Assembly: GCA_964443525.1 (NCBI GenBank)
Contig: CAYUCY010000007.1
Coordinates: 1 to 38,911 of the forward strand
DNA: 38,911 nt
Source of the DNA: CAYUCY01 sp964443525
GTDB lineage: Bacteria > Pseudomonadota > Alphaproteobacteria > Caedimonadales > Caedimonadaceae
Direction: 5' to 3'
Shown here: one piece after another, positions 31,386-38,135 of the stretch
How positions within the stretch are numbered: position 1 is the first letter of the stretch
Layout of the letters: each line of letters begins with the position of its first letter
The notes under the pieces: model-generated
Databases searched by the model: none
The model's input: the letters and a program-made list of their open reading frames with translations, nothing else
What the model was told of the DNA's origin: nothing
Made by a program: the position numbers and the translations under genes

Positions 31386-32561
31386 ATGAAAGCATATGAT
31401 GTGATGATCATCGGCGGCGGCCCCGCAGGTGGAACACTCTCCCTTCTGCTCGCGCAAGTAGGTATAAGCGTTGCAGTCATCGACCATTTGGCGCCTGAGG
31501 AGATTTTAAAAGACACATTTGACGGGAGAACGACGGCACTGTCTGCGGGTTCTATGGAAATTTTGAAGAAATCGGGAGCTTGGGAGGCTCTCTCTCTCCA
31601 TACCGAGCCGATCAAGCGCATTTTTGTCTCTCAAAAAGGGGGGAGGTCTCATCTTGAATATGGTCCTAAGGAAAGCGGACGGGAGGCAATGGGATATATC
31701 GTCGAAAATCGACTCTTTCGTAAAGCTTTCTTTGATCAATTTAAATATTTTAAAAACATTAAATTCCATGCACCTGCAAAGGTTAGCGATTTGCGTGTAG
31801 AATCCGGCAAAGTTCTTCTTTCTCTTAAAAATGAAAAACTCTCGGCACCTCTTTGCGTGGGTGCGGATGGCAGGCATTCTTTTGTACAGGGGGTGATGAA
31901 AACAAAGGTGAGAGAGATTCCCTATCGGCAATCAGCCATCGTCTTTAACGTAAGTATTTCAAAACCACATGACGGTATCGCCTTTGAACACTTTCTCCCC
32001 TCGGGTCCTTTGGCTTTTCTGCCCATGTCAGGTCACAGATGTTCGGTCGTTTGGTCCGTCAAAGACGACTTATGCAAGATTTTGATGTCCCTTGATGACG
32101 ATGATTTTTCGAAGGAGCTGCAACATCATTTCGGTGACGGTCTAGGGGATTTAAAAATTCTGACAAAAAGATGGATTTACCCGATGTCGTTACGTTTGGC
32201 TGATTCTCTCATATCTCCGCGTCTTGCCCTTGTGGGGGATGCGGCGCATGTTATTCATCCCGTGGCAGGGCAAGGTCTTAATCTCGGATTTCGAGATGTG
32301 GAACGTCTTGCGGATTTGATCACCACATCTCACCAGCTCGGTCTTGATCTCGGATCGATGACCGTTTTGAATGAATATCAAAAGGACAGACAGCTTGACA
32401 TCCTTTCCATGTCGGCTATCACTCACTCTCTCGTCAGACTTTTTAGTAATAATCTTATCCCGCTTAAACAACTCCGGGGGATCGGTATGGCAGTCACCAA
32501 CAAGATTCCTCCCTTAAAGCGTCTCTTAACGCGTCATGCAATGGGGCTTCTCGGGCGATGA
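31386..32561 (+). CDS. UbiH/UbiF/COQ6-family ubiquinone-biosynthesis hydroxylase
   Basis: A 391-residue FAD-dependent aromatic hydroxylase that adds oxygen to the ubiquinone ring, feeding the quinone pool of the oxidase chain. The dinucleotide motif IIGGGPAGGTLSLLLA is at residues 8-23. DGRTTALSAGSMEIL is the family signature near residue 45. CVGADGRHS is the second FAD motif. LVGDAAHVIHPVAGQGLNLGFRDV is the third, binding the FAD ribityl chain. Which ring position is hydroxylated cannot be told. AAGAGG precedes the ATG. It is divergent from the yejA-like gene. Confidence 0.92.
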   Translation: MKAYDVMIIGGGPAGGTLSLLLAQVGISVAVIDHLAPEEILKDTFDGRTTALSAGSMEILKKSGAWEALSLHTEPIKRIFVSQKGGRSHLEYGPKESGREAMGYIVENRLFRKAFFDQFKYFKNIKFHAPAKVSDLRVESGKVLLSLKNEKLSAPLCVGADGRHSFVQGVMKTKVREIPYRQSAIVFNVSISKPHDGIAFEHFLPSGPLAFLPMSGHRCSVVWSVKDDLCKILMSLDDDDFSKELQHHFGDGLGDLKILTKRWIYPMSLRLADSLISPRLALVGDAAHVIHPVAGQGLNLGFRDVERLADLITTSHQLGLDLGSMTVLNEYQKDRQLDILSMSAITHSLVRLFSNNLIPLKQLRGIGMAVTNKIPPLKRLLTRHAMGLLGR

Positions 32562-32870
32562 AAAATTATTTTCTGGGAGCTTTTCCGGAAGATAAAGATA
32601 AGGATGAACTGAGACGGGTTGAAGCCTGCGCCTGAACGTCAGCTCTAGAAATTCTTCCTCCATCTCTTTAAGAGCTTATCTTTGTCTTGTTACTCTATAA
32701 GAAACTTCCCCTTCAATGCTCTATGATGCACTACAATTTTTCCCGTTTTCTGAGGCCACTCCCGGAAGAAAAGTCGTGAAGTGAGGTGAAGTAGCTCAGA
32801 GAGAAGTGAAATAAAAAGAACAAGATCGATTTTAATTTTATTCAAATAACAATTTTGTTTAAGTGTCTAC
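32562..32870. other. 309-base intergenic region between ubiH-type gene and smr
   Basis: No convincing gene is seen. A 25-codon frame (MKNYFLGAFPEDKDKDELRR...) starts at 32558, overlapping the upstream stop as ATGA, and ends at 32635; it has no recognisable relatives. Two 14-base arms, AAGATAAAGATAAG (32589-32602) and CTTATCTTTGTCTT (32675-32688), are complementary with one G-U pair. They could fold the stretch between them into a long RNA hairpin. The last 70 bases are A+T-rich. Confidence 0.4.
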
Positions 32871-33313
32871 CTATTCCTTAAGTATTACCGTGAAAGCTCC
32901 TTGGGGTTTTTGAGCCCTCGCCATTATTGGATCAATTTTTTTAACGAAGCTTTTGAGGGGGCCTTCCGTCAACCAGCGTGGGACCTTTTCAAAAAGAGTT
33001 TGAGTGTAAGATACATCCCTCGATATTGATCCTTTTCCCGTAATGATTTTAACTTTGCGAATTTTGAGACGACGAGCGACTTTAAGGTAATCTTCCAATA
33101 GATAGTACGATTCCTCTAGTGTTAATCCGTGCAGATCAAGGGTTTTGATAAACTNNNNNNNNNNCCCTCCCCTTTTTGGCGACCTTTAAGAAGTTGTTTA
33201 TTAAGAGGGTTTTTCCGGCTCTTTCTTTCAAAAGGCCTCTCTTTTTTCTTGAGAGGTGTGACCTCTTTTAAAAAAGCCCGCCACGCGTCCTGCTCGTCCT
33301 CTTTCTTCGTCAT
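32871..33313 (-). CDS. Smr-domain protein, interrupted by an assembly gap
   Basis: The N-terminal 49 residues (MTKKEDEQDAWRAFLKEVTP..., very basic) start with ATG at 33313, whose A, T and G overlap the mltA stop as ATGA. Ten Ns at 33155-33164 follow. After the gap the Smr core resumes with TLDLHGLTLEESYYLLEDYL, then VKIITGKGSIS, RQ-free VPRWL and GAFTVILKE, ending at 32871. The visible bases sum to 433, so with ten Ns the two parts are out of frame; the true gap must be 3n+2 bases. Smr proteins usually have more residues before LDLHG, so more sequence is probably missing. The domain is a predicted endonuclease; its role beside MltA is unknown. Confidence 0.8.
33155..33164. other. assembly gap (10 Ns)
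   Basis: Ten Ns lie inside the smr gene. Because the reading frame on the two sides does not match across ten bases, the number is a placeholder and not a measured gap length. Confidence 0.95.
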
Positions 33314-34395
33314 TTTCGATCTAGACTTGCCGATTTCGGGAGAATCAAAAAAAGCTCTCCTGTCGTTTTTGTAAGCCCCGCTATCTGGCCTGCGTCTTGA
33401 CCTGTCCCCCAATAGATGTCACCCCTCGCAGGCCCCTTAATCGCTCCCCCCACATCATGAGCAAACATCACTTGAGAGAACGCCGGCACACCCCGATGCG
33501 CGGGCGTCTTTAAGAAAAGAGGGCAACCTAAAGGGGTAAAACGAGAATCAACGGCAAGACTTCTTTTAGCCCGCAAAAGTACACCGAAACTTCCAACGGG
33601 CCCTCCCCTCTTATTTTCTTTAAAGAAAACATATGATTTATTCTGCCTTAAAAGATGGGGGGCTTCCTCGGGGTGAGTGCTGAGCCATGCTAAAACCGTC
33701 TCCATGGAACACACGGTCTCCGGGATTTCTCCTCGATCTATCAAAAGTCGACCGATAGAGGTATACGGATACCCGTTTGTCCCATTGTAAGAAAGACGTA
33801 ATTCTCCTCCCTCTTCTAACCGAATAAGGCCACTTCCCTGAACGTGCATGAAATAAAGTCGGAAAGGATCATCCGTATAACAAAGAATATCTCCCTCAAG
33901 TCCTCCGACCTCGATCTCTTCCCGTGTCAGATAAGGATGAAGGGTTCCTTCTTGCAGGGTTCCGGCAATCCGGATCCCGGCACATCGTTCGTGAAAGATT
34001 CCTAAATCTTCAATCACGATCAGATCTTTGGGACGCGCATAAACGGGGTAGCGGTAGATTTCGGAAGGAGACCGAGAACCCTTCAAAACGGGCTCAAAAT
34101 AACCTGTGAAAAGGCTTGTCCCGGATGAAACCCGAAAGAGGTCACATGTCTCGACGAGAATTTGATAAACAGCCTCAGGATTCTGATTTATTTTTTGAAC
34201 AATCCGTTGAATCTCTTCTCTACTCCCATAGCTTACCTGCCAGGAAGATGACTGAATTTTTTCCAATGTTTCAACGAAGAGGGACGCAAGGTCACTCCCC
34301 TCAAAAAAACTTGGATTCAGAATGGTTACCGGAAACCGCTCATAGAGGGGGTCAGTTTGTTCAGAGGAGAGGAGATAATGGGGCTTAGCTTTCAA
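33310..34395 (-). CDS. mltA: MltA-family lytic murein transglycosylase without a visible signal peptide
   Basis: MltA cuts the glycan of peptidoglycan, leaving 1,6-anhydromuramic ends. The family core is clear: LFTGYFEPVLKGSR, YPVYARPKDL, YLTREEIE, FMHVQGSGLIRL, YNGTNGYPYTSIGRLLIDRGEI, SYVFFKE, and the 3D domain with AVDSRFTPLGCPLFL and FAHDVGGAIKGPARGDIYWGTG. The only available start is a TTG at 34395, eleven bases inside the tim44 3' end; a stop codon lies two codons upstream. The resulting 361 residues begin MKAKPHYLLSSEQTDPLYERF, with no hydrophobic segment or lipobox, unlike most periplasmic MltA proteins. It overlaps smr by four bases. Confidence 0.9.
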   Translation of the reverse strand: MKAKPHYLLSSEQTDPLYERFPVTILNPSFFEGSDLASLFVETLEKIQSSSWQVSYGSREEIQRIVQKINQNPEAVYQILVETCDLFRVSSGTSLFTGYFEPVLKGSRSPSEIYRYPVYARPKDLIVIEDLGIFHERCAGIRIAGTLQEGTLHPYLTREEIEVGGLEGDILCYTDDPFRLYFMHVQGSGLIRLEEGGELRLSYNGTNGYPYTSIGRLLIDRGEIPETVCSMETVLAWLSTHPEEAPHLLRQNKSYVFFKENKRGGPVGSFGVLLRAKRSLAVDSRFTPLGCPLFLKTPAHRGVPAFSQVMFAHDVGGAIKGPARGDIYWGTGQDAGQIAGLTKTTGELFLILPKSASLDRK

Positions 34396-35008
34396 TTTTG
34401 ATCAAAGTCCAATTGGGATCGGAAGAGATTAAGTCCTTCTCAAACGTCCACAAATCAGTGATTTGTTCTGTTTGTTTCGGGTCACCTTCAATAATTTTTC
34501 CCGCCTCGTTCCGTCGGATATGTTGTTGTTCGGATGTAATTTTAACCCGAATTTGAGCTTTCTTTTGATGGACCATCGCATTGGTCGGAATTGGAAGATC
34601 AAGAGAGATTATCTTTGTTTCGAGGGTCTCTTTGCGGACCTCCCTATCCCGAATTGCTTCTTCAAAATCCCGATAAAGCTCCAGGTTTAAGAGCGACTTC
34701 AGGGTTTTCAAATCCTCTTTGGCATATGCTTCAACAATCATTCGGAAAGCAGCCCGCGCTCCTTCTAAAAAGTCATCGAGGCGAAAACGAGGATCATAAG
34801 TTTTAATATGAGTAACAGGCTCGCGCAGTCTCGGGTCTACGTATTCATCGCCCGGCTTGGATGCAGGCTCGAATGAAATTTCCTCTTCCTCAAAGGGGCC
34901 TTCTTCCCGCTCGAATCCTTCCCGCCGACCCAACGCCGAGAACAGGCGGTAAATCAAAAATCCCGCAAGAATCGCAAAAAAGAGAACTTGAAGCAGATCA
35001 CCACGCAT
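34385..35008 (-). CDS. Tim44-like membrane-anchored protein
   Basis: A 207-residue protein. It has one N-terminal membrane helix (about 5-24, LLQVLFFAILAGFLIYRLF), an acidic linker and a C-terminal Tim44/MBA1-like domain (about 72-205) that starts DPRFRLDDFLEGARAAFRMIVEAYAKEDLKTLKSLL and ends ITDLWTFEKDLISSDPNWTLIKIES. The family is related to the mitochondrial import motor subunit Tim44 and is widespread in Alphaproteobacteria, where it sits between secB (often with fxsA) and mltA. It is divergent from secB over 106 bases. fxsA is absent here. Confidence 0.9.
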   Translation of the reverse strand: MRGDLLQVLFFAILAGFLIYRLFSALGRREGFEREEGPFEEEEISFEPASKPGDEYVDPRLREPVTHIKTYDPRFRLDDFLEGARAAFRMIVEAYAKEDLKTLKSLLNLELYRDFEEAIRDREVRKETLETKIISLDLPIPTNAMVHQKKAQIRVKITSEQQHIRRNEAGKIIEGDPKQTEQITDLWTFEKDLISSDPNWTLIKIES

Positions 35009-35114
35009 TTCTTAACGTCTTGTTCATTAATTTAACGGACCCTATATCGGGAGAGGTCAGTTTATGATACTTTTGTTTAAGTTAACATTTCTTTAAAAAG
35101 AGAGGAAAAGGAAA

Positions 35115-35636
35115 ATGGCAAAAAAATCAGAATCATCAGCACCCAAAGAAACTCAGCAAAAAACAAACGGAGTAACACAAGGAGAAATGCCGACGGCCCC
35201 CCTTATGGTCAATGCTCAGTATGTTAAGGACCTTTCCTTTGAAAACCCCAATCCGATCGAATCCTTACAACAAACGGAAGCTCCCGAAATAACCCTAAAC
35301 GTGGATGTGAATGCAAAGCCTGTCGGAGAAAAATCCTTTGAGGTCATGCTTCATTTAAGTGCGGATGCCAAAAACAAGAAGGGACGCCTTTTCCTTGTCG
35401 AACTTCAGTACGCGGGGGTGTTTACGATCGGCGATATCCCGAAAGAATCCGTTCATCCACTCCTTTTGATCGAATGTCCGCGCATCCTATTCCCGTATGC
35501 ACGCCAAATTATCGCCAACGCAACACGGGAAGGCGGCTTCCCCTCTCTAGCACTCCAACCCATTGACTTCGTCGAGCTTTATCGCCGTCAATATATGAGC
35601 GGTGAGAACAAAGAGGCTAAGAAGGCTGCCAAATAG
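35115..35636 (+). CDS. secB: protein-export chaperone SecB
   Basis: SecB holds preproteins unfolded and passes them to SecA. The 173 residues have a polar N-terminal extension of about 30 residues, then LMVNAQYVKDLSFENPNPIESL, the conserved VMLHLSADAKNKKGRLFLVELQYAGVF, and the C-terminal signature ECPRILFPYARQIIANATREGGFPSLALQPIDFVELYRRQ. The tail is Lys-rich, as expected for SecA contact. AGAGGAAAAGG precedes the ATG. Its last 20 bases overlap the 3' end of dnaQ on the other strand. Confidence 0.97.
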   Translation: MAKKSESSAPKETQQKTNGVTQGEMPTAPLMVNAQYVKDLSFENPNPIESLQQTEAPEITLNVDVNAKPVGEKSFEVMLHLSADAKNKKGRLFLVELQYAGVFTIGDIPKESVHPLLLIECPRILFPYARQIIANATREGGFPSLALQPIDFVELYRRQYMSGENKEAKKAAK

Positions 35637-36300
35637 GATTTTTGAGCTTCTTCAGAAAGTCCCGGTGAAGCGCTTTTTCTTTTTCGGAAACCTTGAAAAC
35701 TCGAGGTTGAACGTTGAGAGAAGGAGTGCTTTTTTTTTGGTCCGTGCTCTCATGTGTTGTCTGGGGCAAGACAAACCCCAGAGCCGTTTGACGGCCGCCT
35801 GAAAGCTCAAGATAAACCTCCGCCAAGAGCTCAGCGTCCAAAAGAGCCCCGTGTTTCGTGCGTCCTGTGTTATCCACGTTAAACCGGCGACACAAGGCAT
35901 CCAGGTTTGCAGGGCTTCCCGGAAATTGCTGTCGAGCCATCAAAAGAGTGTCTATGGCACGCGAAAAGGGTATTTTCGGACCCCCCGCCCATTCGAGCTC
36001 CGCATTTAAAAATCTCATATCAAAGCGAGCATTATGAATCACAAGAGGTGCATCTTCGATAAAATCCAAAAAAGCGCCGTAAATTTCACGAAAGAGAGGG
36101 TAATTCTTTAAAAATTCCTCCGAAAGGCCGTGAACGTTAAAGGCTGCCTCCGGCATATCCCGTTCGGGGTTTATATATTGATGATAAATTCTGCCTGTCG
36201 GCATTTTATTGATAAGTTCAAGGCATCCGATTTCAACAAGGCGATGCCCCTCAGCAGGCTCAAATCCCGTTGATTCTGTATCGAGGATGATCTCACGCAT
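35617..36300 (-). CDS. dnaQ: DNA polymerase III epsilon subunit (proofreading exonuclease)
   Basis: The 3'-5' exonuclease of the replicative polymerase. The ATG at 36300, with GGAG eight bases upstream, gives 227 residues; an upstream start would add twelve residues inside coaE. Exo motifs: I is LDTESTGFEP (D7, E9), II is VIHNARFDMRFLNAEL, and III-epsilon is RTKHGALLDAELLAEVYLEL. The C-terminal 50 residues form the linker and polymerase contact. It overlaps coaE by eight bases and converges with secB. Confidence 0.96.
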   Translation of the reverse strand: MREIILDTESTGFEPAEGHRLVEIGCLELINKMPTGRIYHQYINPERDMPEAAFNVHGLSEEFLKNYPLFREIYGAFLDFIEDAPLVIHNARFDMRFLNAELEWAGGPKIPFSRAIDTLLMARQQFPGSPANLDALCRRFNVDNTGRTKHGALLDAELLAEVYLELSGGRQTALGFVLPQTTHESTDQKKSTPSLNVQPRVFKVSEKEKALHRDFLKKLKNPIWQPS

Positions 36301-36916
36301 GTTTTTGTCTCCGGAAAAGAGCGCACTCTTTCTCAAGTAGATTAATCAGTGATCTAAAGGTATGCACCCGACTCCGCCCCGTATCAAGAATAAAATGGGC
36401 ACGTCTCTTTTTCTCCTCTTGAGGGAGTTGTCTTGACCTGATCTTCTCGAAAAGTTCAAGGGTCATATAAGAACGTTCCATGATCCGCTCTCTCGCAAGA
36501 TCTGCGGGACAATCAACCACCAGAACACCATTGCAAAGTCCGTCCATTCCCGTCTCAAAAAGGAGAGGAATATCAAGCACCACAAGCGGACTCCCCTGAT
36601 TTTGATGCTCATTTAAAAATGCTTTATGATTTTTCAAAACTTCTGGGTGAATTAATTCTTCGAGTTTTCTTAGGATTGCTTGATCATGAAAAGCTGCCTC
36701 AGAAAGCCTGCGCCGATCAAGAGAACCTAAGTGAAAAAATGAAGGCAAAAGCGCCTCTATTTTTTTTAAAAAGACGGGATCCCGATAGAGATTGTGAACA
36801 ATTTCATCGGCTTCGCTTACGGGAATCCCGAGGCGCCTAAACATTCGAGCGGTTGTTGACTTCCCACATCCGATCGAGCCCGTCAAACCCAATACATAAG
36901 TTCCTCCACGCTTCAT
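36293..36916 (-). CDS. coaE: dephospho-CoA kinase
   Basis: CoaE performs the last step of coenzyme A synthesis, phosphorylating the 3'-OH of dephospho-CoA. The 207 residues have the P-loop GLTGSIGCGKST (10-21), EADEIVHNLY for substrate binding, LEELIHPEV, and VLDIPLLFETGMD. It is the first gene of coaE-dnaQ. In many alphaproteobacteria aroE and maf precede it; here a DnaA-box-rich region and motB-motA lie upstream instead. Confidence 0.96.
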   Translation of the reverse strand: MKRGGTYVLGLTGSIGCGKSTTARMFRRLGIPVSEADEIVHNLYRDPVFLKKIEALLPSFFHLGSLDRRRLSEAAFHDQAILRKLEELIHPEVLKNHKAFLNEHQNQGSPLVVLDIPLLFETGMDGLCNGVLVVDCPADLARERIMERSYMTLELFEKIRSRQLPQEEKKRRAHFILDTGRSRVHTFRSLINLLEKECALFRRQKHA

Positions 36917-37202
36917 TTAAGTTTCCTTAAAGAAGTGGGGAAAACTGTGGATAACAGAATGAAAAAAACATGTCGGTTTTTCTCCCCCACAACAAGACCT
37001 TCTTCAGCCGAGTTTTCCACATGTTAACAAAGAGCGAACATTCTGTGGATATAGAAAAAACAAAGAGCTGAAAGAGGTTTGTTTCTTATGATTTTTTCTT
37101 GATAGATTACCCCCGAGTTTTCTTCGGGTTTGATTCACAATCTGTGAATCACAGTTATCCCCCGACCAATAACAAAAATAACCTTATTTAATATAATAAT
37201 TC
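36917..37202. other. candidate chromosomal replication origin (oriC)
   Basis: This 286-base gap between coaE and motB has a perfect DnaA box (TGTGGATAA, 36946-36954, minus orientation) and two boxes with one mismatch: TTTTCCACA at 37013-37021 and TGTGGATAT at 37044-37052. Weaker TTATCCCCC (37155-37163) and TGGGGAAAA (36936-36944) also occur. A stretch at 37168-37213 is almost pure A+T and could be the unwinding element. TTAA-N6-TTAA at 36917-36930 is close to, but not exactly, the CtrA pattern. In several alphaproteobacteria (for example Agrobacterium) coaE-dnaQ-secB-tim44-mltA are among the first genes next to the origin. The position and boxes support oriC, but this is unproven. Confidence 0.6.
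37131..37151. repeat. 9-base inverted repeat within the origin candidate
   Basis: TGATTCACA (37131-37139) and TGTGAATCA (37143-37151) are perfect inverted arms around ATC. It lies between the DnaA boxes and the A+T-rich stretch and looks like a site for a dimeric protein. Confidence 0.5.
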
Positions 37203-38117
37203 TTATTTTTTTTGAGGAATGCGTAAACTTTTTACCATTTCCCGACGATGAAGAATGATCGAAATACGTCTATTTTGGGAGGCCGTAGGGTCTTCCTTAA
37301 GGAGAGGTTCCGTTTCAGCTTTTCCTGAAACGTAGACCATACGTTCGGGAGAAAGACCGAGCTCAAGCATGACCCTTCGGGTGGCATTGGCCCTGTCGGA
37401 TGAAAGCTCCCAGTTCGTATATTTGGAGCCGTTTGCATATTGTTTGGCATCCGTATGACCTGTAATTGAAATCTTGTTAGGCATTTTGTGGATTACCTTG
37501 TTAACTAACTCCAAAAGTTTTCGAGTATGCGGAAACATCTCGGACGATCCGTTCGGGAACATTTCTTTTTTATCTCGATCCACGATTTGGATGCGGAGAC
37601 CCTCGGGAGTCTGATCGATGATCAAATGTTGAGCAAGCTCATTCAATTCCGGGTTTTCTTGGATGGCTTTTTTCAGTTCTTCCTCGGCTTTTTTAAAGAG
37701 CTCTTCTTCCGCTTTTTCAATCGCTTTTTCGGCAGCGATATCCTCTTCGAAAGCCCCCAGACCATCATTGTCATCTGTATCTGTGTTTGATGCGCTCGCC
37801 TCGCTTTTGACATTTCCAGTCGTAATGGGAGAAGACGCACGAGCCTCTTTAAAGTTTCCTTCTGTTTCAACGGACTGTCCGCCGAGGATACCGCCGGTTC
37901 CCCCTGCTCCGAAGATATCCCCTGCGGGGCCAAAATAGTTGGAGAGGCCTCGTCGCTGCTCTTCCGATGTTGCGTTTAAAAGCCACATGAGGAGAAAAAA
38001 AGCCATCATGGCGGTCACAAAGTCCGCATAAGCAACTTTCCAGGCACCCCCGTGATGCCCGCTGCCGTTCACTTTCTTGACTTTTTTAATAATGGGGGTG
38101 CCTTTAGGATCGGACAT
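37203..38117 (-). CDS. motB: flagellar motor stator protein MotB
   Basis: MotB anchors the stator to peptidoglycan and carries the proton-accepting Asp. With the ATG at 38117 the protein has 304 residues. The single membrane helix is AYADFVTAMMAFFLLMWLLN with D32 at the classical position. A plug and linker region includes a charged coiled-coil (about 125-155, EEDIAAEKAIEKAEEEL). The OmpA-like domain shows ISITGHTDAKQY, LSSDRANATRRVMLELGLSPERM and SQNRRISIILHR. motA ends 18 bases upstream. The genes imply a flagellum or a recent motile ancestor. Confidence 0.95.
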   Translation of the reverse strand: MSDPKGTPIIKKVKKVNGSGHHGGAWKVAYADFVTAMMAFFLLMWLLNATSEEQRRGLSNYFGPAGDIFGAGGTGGILGGQSVETEGNFKEARASSPITTGNVKSEASASNTDTDDNDGLGAFEEDIAAEKAIEKAEEELFKKAEEELKKAIQENPELNELAQHLIIDQTPEGLRIQIVDRDKKEMFPNGSSEMFPHTRKLLELVNKVIHKMPNKISITGHTDAKQYANGSKYTNWELSSDRANATRRVMLELGLSPERMVYVSGKAETEPLLKEDPTASQNRRISIILHRREMVKSLRIPQKK

Positions 38118-38135
38118 CAAGAAACCTGTAAGTGA

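Noticed and set aside
36917..36930. CtrA binding site in the origin candidate
   Set aside because: The spacing is TTAA-N6-TTAA, not the N7 of the CtrA consensus, so it cannot be claimed.
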